DNA of 64,000 nt from Grifola frondosa (Eukaryota > Basidiomycota > Agaricomycetes > Polyporales > Grifolaceae), in contig LUGG01000053.1 in NCBI GenBank assembly GCA_001683735.1, positions 39,256 to 103,255 of the forward strand, given 5' to 3'. The position numbers were made by a program, and so were the translations under genes. Under the pieces are notes generated by a model. The model saw nothing but the letters and a program-made list of their open reading frames with translations. It did no database searches and was not told the origin of the DNA. Positions 56,452 through 64,000 of the stretch are shown in pieces (the stretch's first letter is position 1; each line of letters begins with the position of its first letter).

Positions 56452-57618
56452 TCATAGATATGCTTTCCTTTTATTCATCGGCAAATGAACTGTAGATTTC
56501 CAGACCTTCTCACTGATAATATTCAGCTGAGAACCAGTGTCCACAATAAATGACACAGGTTTTCGGTTACATTCCATGAAAAGCCGAATCAGTGATCCAC
56601 GGGTCGCAGTGACCAAATTCGAAGTCGGCGCTGGAATTACGTCTGTCTTCTTAACCCGAAGAATATTCTGCAACTGCTGAGCAACTTCCTTGGATACTCC
56701 AACAACCTCTCCCACAGATAAGGTGAGTTGAGTGTTAAGTATCTTGTTAAGAACCGATGCAGGATCCACTTCTCTGCTGATCACAGAAGTACGTGCTGCT
56801 GATCGAGCATGTTCTGTCACTTGCTCCCTGTTAGGCCTATTATTGGACATAGCTGGGTCATCCAATATCTCCACATCATTGTCTGGATTGAAATTCCTCG
56901 TCTGTACATCAATTGGGGTTAATTTCTGCATTGGTACCTGAGGTACTGCAGAAATCTCGGGCCGACTTGTTGAAGCAAGGTGAGGTGGTGGACCCTTTTG
57001 CTGTGGCAACACCTCTCTTTGCTTTCCCTTATATCCTGTGCTTCCCTGATATCCATCTCTGATTTGATTGCGATAGGAACGAGTTTCCCGAGGGACCTTC
57101 TCTACAGGGAAGACCAAAACGTCGGACTCGTCTTCCTCATCCATTTCTTCATCATCAGAGACCTCATCACATACAAGGTAATTCACCTCTGGGGCTATCC
57201 GCTTAATTGCCTGCATCCAATTCTCATCTGGGTTTCGAAAAACTGGTATACCATTCTTCACGGTAAACCTTCCTCGATAGTCCTTTAGGAGAAGACCCTT
57301 TGTCATCATTTCCTGTAGGCGAGGACAGTTACCCATAATGTGACCAGATTCTCCACATCCAAAGCATCCTATTGAAGGTGGTCGAGATGAGAGAAAGCGA
57401 TTTGGATCTGGCCTGCTGAACTGAGTCGGTGGAGGAGGTATGTCAACTCTATTAATTCGAGGTCGTGGTAGACATTCCGCAGCTAAAGGATTTAGCTGTG
57501 AAGCCTGAAGGTATAATAATCCATACTTCGGATCCTCCACGGACAAATTCTTCATTTGCATGATTAGTTTGTCCATTTCGTCCTTGAGCTTATTTGGGTT
57601 GGTCCTTTCATCACCTTT
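56452..57618 (-). CDS. Nucleocapsid zinc knuckle and first retropepsin half (copy B)
   Basis: Identical product to copy A (16848-18014), including CFGCGESGHIMGNC and FIVDTGSQLNIIS. The first ATG is at 57576; the frame is reached from gag by the same GGGAAAG heptamer at 57621-57615. Confidence 0.85.
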   Translation of the reverse strand, partial: KGDERTNPNKLKDEMDKLIMQMKNLSVEDPKYGLLYLQASQLNPLAAECLPRPRINRVDIPPPPTQFSRPDPNRFLSSRPPSIGCFGCGESGHIMGNCPRLQEMMTKGLLLKDYRGRFTVKNGIPVFRNPDENWMQAIKRIAPEVNYLVCDEVSDDEEMDEEDESDVLVFPVEKVPRETRSYRNQIRDGYQGSTGYKGKQREVLPQQKGPPPHLASTSRPEISAVPQVPMQKLTPIDVQTRNFNPDNDVEILDDPAMSNNRPNREQVTEHARSAARTSVISREVDPASVLNKILNTQLTLSVGEVVGVSKEVAQQLQNILRVKKTDVIPAPTSNLVTATRGSLIRLFMECNRKPVSFIVDTGSQLNIISEKVWKSTVHLPMNKRKAYL

Positions 57619-58520
57619 CCCAAAGGTTTGCCCAATTTGCTAGACTCTCTCCGGGGTGTTCCATGACTAATAGGAACTTCATCTTCATCATCATCATCAT
57701 CATCATGTGCAGACCTTGCCTGGAATCGGACCTTCTTTCCACCTTTGGCTCTGGCTGCACGTCTCCTTGTATCTGCAATCCTTTCATTTCCATAGTCTTC
57801 ATCATCTGAATCATCATCGTCAACCAGATCATGATCATAGATGTCTTCAGATCCTAATCTCTCTGTATCAAATCTGTCAGATCCTAACAGATTCTCTGCA
57901 GCATTTGAAATTGCTTCTGGCTCAAATGGTTGTGACATATCATGAAGTGGTTCTGTCAAAAGAATCCTAGCCTCCAGCTGCTTGCGGAACGGGGTGTAAA
58001 TTCCAGTCCACAGGTAGTAGGCATAGTCGAAATCACTGATTTTCCTTTGCCCTTTCAACCATCCAGCAATGCGGATAAACTTCCTTAAGTATCTCCGCCA
58101 ATCCTTCAGATCGTATATCTTTTCTCGCCTAAATTGGGCAACAAAGGCCTGAAGATCCTTCAAGCGGAACCTCTTTGACTCGAGGTCAGCATTGAAGTAT
58201 ATCTCGATATTCGCCTTTAATTGATCCCAATTTCCATTCCTGAAACTGGAGAAACCCTCAATAGTTTCTCGTACCGTACGAGAACAGTAATCTGTGACTG
58301 TTTCGCATTTCTCCTCTGCCGTAAGCCTGTGTAGCGTGGCCAACTTCTCAAAGTGGCGAAGGAAGGGCCTGACTTCTGCAGAATCTCCCTTAAAACGCTT
58401 AGGTGCAGTCTTGGTGCCTTCGACTGGCATGTCCATGACTGACCTGGTGTTTGAAATTGATGTGAACTGGCTATCCATCATAGGACTGCCTATATTCGAA
58501 TTCTGGGTTCCGGTATACAT
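57564..58520 (-). CDS. Gag-like capsid protein of the LTR retrotransposon (copy B)
   Basis: 318 residues from ATG 58520, identical to the copy A protein. Followed by the overlapping zinc-knuckle frame. Confidence 0.85.
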   Translation of the reverse strand: MYTGTQNSNIGSPMMDSQFTSISNTRSVMDMPVEGTKTAPKRFKGDSAEVRPFLRHFEKLATLHRLTAEEKCETVTDYCSRTVRETIEGFSSFRNGNWDQLKANIEIYFNADLESKRFRLKDLQAFVAQFRREKIYDLKDWRRYLRKFIRIAGWLKGQRKISDFDYAYYLWTGIYTPFRKQLEARILLTEPLHDMSQPFEPEAISNAAENLLGSDRFDTERLGSEDIYDHDLVDDDDSDDEDYGNERIADTRRRAARAKGGKKVRFQARSAHDDDDDDEDEVPISHGTPRRESSKLGKPLGKVMKGPTQISSRTKWTN

Positions 58521-58644
58521 GACTCCTGAACACGTATAACCGTGGGTGTGATCACAGAGATATACCACTCGTGTGATGACGTATGCTTGACAACTTTTCT
58601 TCAATAACTATCTTTCCTCCCTCGCGGTGGGCTCCAACTCTTCT

Positions 58645-60384
58645 TGTCGTATTCTTCCGGCGATCGGTATGAAACAACACACTTTTCACCAAACAACCAA
58701 AAGGCTATCTGACTAGAGTAATATTTTGTTTTATAGTCGAGGGGTTATTTCCCGGATAGGACGGGTGCACCGAGCGTAACGGGGTTTCCTACTTTTCCGG
58801 ATAGAGGCTCAGTCGAGTCCGGTTGCGCGAAGATACGCTATATCACAGGAGACTCTGAAGATGCTCTGTGAAGTATCCTACGGTACTTGGTTACTTACAG
58901 TATACCTGTGGGGAACAAGAAAAAGACTAGGCTAGACTCAAATAGTCTGCCTCGTTAGTATGCTTCTAACTTCTTTTCAAAGTTACTGCCTTCTTGCAGT
59001 ACTTTGACTTCAATACTGATTCCGCTTGCTGATTAGGAATGCTCCTGGACTTCTTTCCAGAGACTTATACTCCGTAATCACTTACAAGACGGACTTCCCA
59101 AACCCAATACAAACAACCAATTTCTCAAACTGACGGTGCGTACCTGATGTCCTTTATGACAGGATTGCCTCCACTGTCCTAACAAAAGTCTACCAATCTT
59201 CCTACTAACCTTGTGCTTCCAGAATCTCTTGCCTGGACAGTTGACAATTTAGGGAAGTGATATGCCCCTTTTGTGACAGGATTACTTCACTGTCCTAATA
59301 AAGGTCCAATATTTCCTGCCTGAACTTGTGCTTCCAGAATCTCTTGCCTGGACAGTTGACAATTCAGGAAATACTTTACAAACAGGTAAGCCTAGACCAC
59401 ACACTCAAGTGGGCCTCAAAGTTAGAGAAAGAAATTCTGATTCAAAGCTAAGGTTGGCTGAGGAACGAGAGCTTTGGGGGGGATCCAAGAGATGGATGAT
59501 CAAAAGATGGATGGATCAAAAGATGGATGATGGGGCCCCTCATTCGCTCCAGCTTATATACTCTACAGAATGTTTCTGGAAAGTTCTATTCTATGGCTGA
59601 CTAATGCTCCTTCTGCTTACCAATCCACTCCAAATGCTTACCAATCCACTAAGTTTTCTGCTGACGAATTGCATTTGGAAGTTGCTGGAAGCTTCCTTGA
59701 CCTGCTAGCACATTCTACACAGGTCTCTCTCCTTCTGGAGAATTCTCCCAGGTTCCATGAGTTCCTAGGGTGTTCTTCATGATTCTATGATACTCTGGAG
59801 TCTACTGAAATATTCTAGCAGATTCTCCAGGTTTCTGTATTCTTCCAGGACAATCTGGAAGGGGAATTTTCGATTAAAGTCTTCTTTTAAGACTATAATC
59901 TTCTGGGAAATTCCAGGACCTTCTGTCCTTCCAGGATATTCCAGGATATTCATCAGCAAGGGGACACAAGTCTGCTCAACTAAGCAGAAATGACCACAGT
60001 ACATCTTTGCTGACACAATTCCAATTACAAGAGGTGAACTGAGCGAAGTGCAATATGTGATGGGAGATGAATGTGACAGATAAGGAAAGGGAAGAAAGGG
60101 GATAAGCCGTGATGTATTATGACCTTGACCTTCTTGACTGTCCCTAGACTCCCTGCAACTGCTGCTGCCACAATCGAATGTCTCCTGGGAAAATGACCAT
60201 GTTTGATCAGAATGCAACATAGTCATTATCCAGCTTCAATGCTCCTGTCATCCAGCGCACTGTCTGGGCTGCCCAATTCCATGCTATCGTTTCATTCCCT
60301 GCATGCTTTCACGTGTGTGGGTAGTGCAGACACTGGTCAATGAAATTGCCATGTCCGAGTACCAATCCAGATTGGTGCACGACA
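58645..60384 (-). repeat. 5' LTR (copy B)
   Basis: 1740 bp, the same length as 19041-20780, and I saw no difference from it on reading. A primer-binding-like TGG site follows at 58636-58619 on the minus strand. Confidence 0.93.
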
Positions 60385-62169
60385 CCGCCTGGATGGTGGT
60401 TCGATAAGATCAGAATGTACATCAGCGCTCGTCCCTCGGCCGATCTGTAGCACAGCGGGAAGATGTCCACAGTCATGACCCTGTATCAATGGCTGACAAC
60501 CTGCCTGCGCACGCACTCCCGAGTTAATGTTGTCCTGTAACTGGGAAGCGTTCGTCAGGGCATCAAATGCGGCTTTTGTGCTTCGACAGGAAACACAATT
60601 AGTGCTCGATAGTCGTATGTTCCTAAATATCATGGCATCCTCAGCATGGGTCTGGAGCGAATGGATTGCTTGAGTTATATCGTCCTCGATATTATATGTG
60701 GGAGCAGCAGTCGGTCGTTGATCATAGGAGGCCCATTCGACCGGTGCGCTTTCATGAAGATGCAGGAAGTCTTGGTATGCTGTGGAGAGAATGCGACATA
60801 GATCGAGATACATTTTCATCCGAATGAGATGTCCACAGATGATGCTGAGGTGCTCCATTGTACCATCATCATGCAACGTTATACCGTGGCGAAAGATGTG
60901 AAGCGCTGCCATTACTGCGTGAGGACCACAGTTGTAGCCATCCATCGCCCAAGGAACATTGAAAGCAGAAATATTCTCCTGCGTGCCAACATCCCATCCG
61001 TGTAGAAGACATAGATGATGGTAGTAGCGTGGCCCCTCCCACTCCTCCCATGGATCATATATCTGTTTATCGCTCGTACGACCAAGAACGTGAATGGTGT
61101 GATGCTCCATGTCCATCACGACCACGAAGTAATGATTCCGATGAAGAACGACAAATATGAGTGGTGTAATGTCGCAAGGGCCTGTGTCAGGAAGAAAATA
61201 GTTTCGACGGAAATTGTGAATGGAATATGCTTGATCATTGTAAGATTGTTCAGATTTCCAAGCTCCTGCGACGAAGGTGTCCACGTAACGTGCTTTTGAT
61301 GTTGTGGAATTCATGAACCAGGCATGAAGGAGGTATAAATTGATGAGACTGAAGTCCAGCCATTGACGGTCGGCCAGTGTATCCAAACTTGCTAGCGCAG
61401 CCTGCCACAACCATGGGTTGGAAAGGCAGCGCCCTTTGTATATGATCGCAACAGTCAAGGAAAAGCAGGTGACTAGCGTGAATGTGTAAACTCAACTGGC
61501 TCTGTCCAAACGATCTCCAAGTGACAATTCCTCCGGTGAGTTAGAACGAGTACTATTGTGTGTTGGAAATGATGGTGATCGAATCACAGTTCTTGGCTGG
61601 GGCGGTATAAATGTCGCATCCATACTATTCTCTGAGTCATCTGTAGATTCATCTCTGTCGGAGCTATGTTCGCTGGATGACGACAGGGGATGTGACTTTG
61701 CATCCAAGAGATTGGTTAGAATTTCAGCCAGTTCGGCCACATTCTGATCGTCATCAATACGACTCCCACTGGTCTTGATCGCTTCCAGCATGTGCCAATC
61801 AGGTTCGTAACAGGGCAATGAGTCATCATCTCCTAAGGAGCTGGTTGTAGAATATATGGTTTTTGCTATTTGTTCTGTGGCTGGTTCAGTTCGCAACCGA
61901 TTATGTCTGGATAAGGGCTGGTACATACGATGACATGATGCGTCGGTCCATGTCGTCCTTGTCCCAGATAGAATGGGAGAGCTGTGATTGGATATATTAA
62001 GGTAATGATCAAGGGTTGCGGCAAGGTCCTCGTGCGATGCGCTCGTCAATGGAGGTGACGGCGTTTCAGCCGTGGGTTTCAAATTCAGTAGGCGGTCGAA
62101 CATGATCTGGAGGTCGTCATTAGAATCGGTTGGGGAAGACATATGAGCAATAGGATCTGTAGATCGCAT
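60385..62169 (-). pseudogene. N-terminal part of large gene with Ulp1/C48-like protease domain (copy B)
   Basis: Identical to 20781-22565: disordered Ser/Asp-rich N-terminus, in-frame TGA at 61494-61492, then the protease-like domain with MDGYNCGPHAV, cut by the LTR at 60384. Its natural continuation is 45551-42247. Confidence 0.75.
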
Positions 62170-62203
62170 CTGGGTTAGGCTGTAGGAAGTCGTTTATATG
62201 AAT

Positions 62204-63254
62204 GTATCGACGAACAGTGTCGATGTAAATTTTGTCTCCTTTTGCCTGGAGGCATTTTGTAAAGGTGCACGCAATCTCCAGCACATTGGGGTCTTTTATT
62301 TATCATGTGTCTGTGGGTGAGATCAATGACATAAACTAAGAGCGCGTCATAGGGTCATGGCGTGGATTGGGTAACTTCAGACACGCACCAACCATATGAT
62401 TGTAGCCGGCACACTGGATAATTCAAATACACGGTAGGTTAGTGACGATGCCGATCATAGTTTCACATTTTACCTAACGTACTTCGCACCATGCATCGCA
62501 TTCATGACACAGCACGTCTAACATTTTACAAATGTATACCTGTTGGTATCACATACATGACCTGCTTATCTTAGAATGAAAGGATGCTACTTGTCTCCTG
62601 TGCATCAAACCAAAGACTGTCAGTTTGCTATAAGTTCACAGTTAACTAGAACACTACATTAAATCGCAATCGGAGGGATTGCCATCGAATTGAGAAACCT
62701 GGCGATGGTCTTTGTCCTGTCATCACTCTGCAGCTATGCAGGGACAAATGTTGGCAAATATAACTAGAATTACTGAGGGAGAGCATACCTTCCTTTCATA
62801 AGCATCAATCCTTGTACCCAAACATTGGCACGTTGTACCGTGTGTGTATTCCCATTATATCACATGCAACTGGTTCGCTGCCTCCATGCATTGAAATGAA
62901 CAATATCATTGAATGGTGATAACTCATTAATCCATGGAGAGTCCCCTCATGGACATCTAGTAGATATTATGACCGCACGAAGCGTATCTGCCTTTTAAAC
63001 CATGAATGCCACATATAGAAGTAAATTGATAATTATCGTATAGGTCGGGATTCGAACTCGAACCTTCCGACAACTGCAGCAAGGTCAGTAGATCGCGATC
63101 TCGATCTACGATCATGTGTCAGCGGAGTTGGGAAGCACTTCCCCGCGGAATTGGACCTTTCCTTCTTTCGAACTTCCATCATCTCTGCGACCGGAAGTGC
63201 AACATATTTTCCTGTGCTCGCTGCGCCCCTGATACAACCAGCGTCCCATAGTAA
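62204..63254. other. Upstream non-coding region (copy B)
   Basis: Counterpart of 22600-23650; no gene supported. Confidence 0.5.
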
Positions 63255-63257
63255 TTA

Positions 63258-63924
63258 GGTATGTCCCCTCACCTCTTATTCACCGTCGCCCTGCACGCCG
63301 GAAACGACTGCAGGTGCGACGTCGACGATACAATGTCCGCTGTGCGCTGGATACAACCACAGCGGACATTCTCCAGAGGTATGTCCCTTTCACCTCTTAT
63401 TCACCGTCGCCCTGCACGCCGGAAACGACTGCAGGTGCGACGTCGACGATACAATGTCCGCTGTGCGCTGGATACAACCACAGCAGACGTTCTCCAGAGG
63501 TATGTCCCTTTCACCCCTTATTCACCGTCGCCCTGCACGCCGGAAACGACTGCAGGTGCGACGTCGACGATACAATGTCCGCTGTGCGCTGGATACAACC
63601 ACAGCGGACGTTCTCCAGAGGTATGTCCCTTTCACCTCTTATTCACCGTCGCCCTGCACGCCGGAAACGACTGCAGGTGCGATGTTGACCCTATGACGTC
63701 CGCTGTGCGCTGGATACAACCACAGCGGACGTTCTCCAGAGGTATGTCCCTTTCACCCCTTATTCACCGTCGCCCTGCACGCCGGAAACGACTGCAGGTG
63801 CGATGTCGACGATACAATGTCCGCTGTGCGCTGGATACAACCACAGCGGACGTTCTCCAGAGGTATGTCCCCTCACCTCTTATTCACCGTCGCCCTGCAT
63901 GCCGGAAACGACTGCAGGTGTGAC
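63258..63924 (+). repeat. 121-bp tandem array (copy B)
   Basis: Same number and order of units as 23654-24320, including the same variant units (TGTTGACCCTATGACG and CACAGCAGAC). Exact retention of array length argues that the two copies are extremely recent or are the same locus. Confidence 0.9.
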
Positions 63925-64000
63925 CTAGTGTTGTGCCGGCCCGGCTTGGCCTGAAAGCCACGGCTTTGGCCCGGCTTCTCACGGCTTGGGCTTTTGCAAG
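63925..64000. mobile_element. Left end of the MITE-like insertion (copy B, cut by window)
   Basis: Identical to the first 76 bases of 24321-24930; the remainder is outside the window. Confidence 0.7.

Larger units (their letters stand above)
45552..60384 (-). mobile_element. Complete LTR retrotransposon lacking visible reverse transcriptase (copy B)
   Basis: Counterpart of 5930-20780, 14,833 bp, inserted at the same base of the same gene with the same CCGC duplication. The insertion therefore predates the duplication, or both copies are the same locus. The gag, zinc-knuckle and second-protease regions are preserved. The GC-rich interior has many single-base differences from copy A. Confidence 0.92.
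39624..64000 (+). repeat. Large direct duplication, copy B (right end outside window)
   Basis: Second copy of bases 1-24396. It contains the same LTR element at the same position in the same gene, the same tandem array and the start of the same MITE-like insert. Most differences from copy A are single-base indels. A few are substitutions, for example TAG versus CAG in the retroelement polyprotein and one Asp/Tyr change in the Ulp1-type gene. A minus-strand reading frame crosses 39623/39624 without a break, so 39624 is probably not a natural duplication boundary; it is only where the window's copy A begins. Confidence 0.97.

Noticed and set aside
1..64000. Starship-type giant element
   Set aside because: No DUF3435 tyrosine recombinase seen, and Starships are known from Pezizomycotina rather than basidiomycetes.
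1..64000. Mitochondrial or linear plasmid origin for the 39.6-kb period
   Set aside because: Genes have spliceosomal introns and nuclear domain types; no organellar genes or plasmid polymerases are present. A circular extrachromosomal DNA cannot be excluded.

Overview
The window looks like nuclear DNA of a mushroom-forming basidiomycete (Agaricomycetes-type). The evidence is short spliceosomal introns (about 45-75 nt, GTRNGY donors, CTRAY-like branch points), a fungal alpha-type protein kinase, a BAH-PHD gene, an integrase-core gene of a type I associate with mushroom genomes, and dense nested transposable elements. No bacterial, organellar or viral gene set is present. Database searches were not possible, so family names rest on motifs only.

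The dominant feature is a direct duplication. Bases 1-24396 (copy A) recur at 39624-64000 (copy B), with an offset of 39623 bp at the start and 39604 bp at the end. Both copies are cut by the window edges, so the true ends are not visible. The layout fits about 1.6 units of a tandem repeat of about 39.6 kb, but an assembly artefact (a misplaced haplotig or a circular overlap) is equally possible. The differences are mostly 1-2 nt indels with only a few substitutions.

Inside each copy a minus-strand gene (Ulp1/C48-like protease domain followed by a long unrecognised region) is split by a complete 14.8-kb LTR retrotransposon. Its parts are 22565-20781 and 5929-2626 in A, and 62169-60385 and 45551-42247 in B. 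The insertion is 5930-20780 in A and 45552-60384 in B. The LTRs are about 1.74 kb, end in TGTCGT...ACGACA, and are flanked by a 4-bp CCGC target duplication. Removing the element rejoins the two gene halves in frame. The retrotransposon, on the minus strand, encodes Gag, a CCHC zinc knuckle and two separate retropepsin-like DTG domains, but I find no reverse transcriptase, RNase H or integrase. Its 3' half contains plus-strand (antisense) structure: a cluster of ACGCGT boxes (9.05-11.05 kb), a TATA box at 11117, a possible four-exon gene (11242-11984), and a compact four-exon 58-codon gene (13118-13458).

Region by region: 1-2600, remnants and non-coding sequence; 2.6-5.9 kb, C-terminal part of the Ulp1-type gene; 5.9-20.8 kb, LTR element; 20.8-22.6 kb, Ulp1-type N-terminal part; 22.6-25.1 kb, non-coding sequence plus a 121-bp tandem array interrupted by a GC-rich MITE-like insert; 26.0-27.2 kb, plus-strand broken gene; 27.6-29.0 kb, BAH-PHD gene (minus); 29.5-31.2 kb, possible ATP-grasp-like gene (minus); 31.4-33.0 kb, degraded coding region with an exact 162-bp-period duplication; 33.3-36.0 kb, alpha-kinase (minus); 36.4-37.5 kb, integrase-core gene (plus, damaged); 37.9-38.5 kb, degenerate 150-bp repeats; 38.9-39.7 kb, a minus-strand gene that reads across the start of copy B; 39.6-64 kb, copy B.

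The unique 24.4-39.6 kb segment carries chromatin-reader, kinase and protease-type genes next to transposase-like ones. That suggests a large composite mobile region, although no terminal repeats for such a unit are visible in the window.
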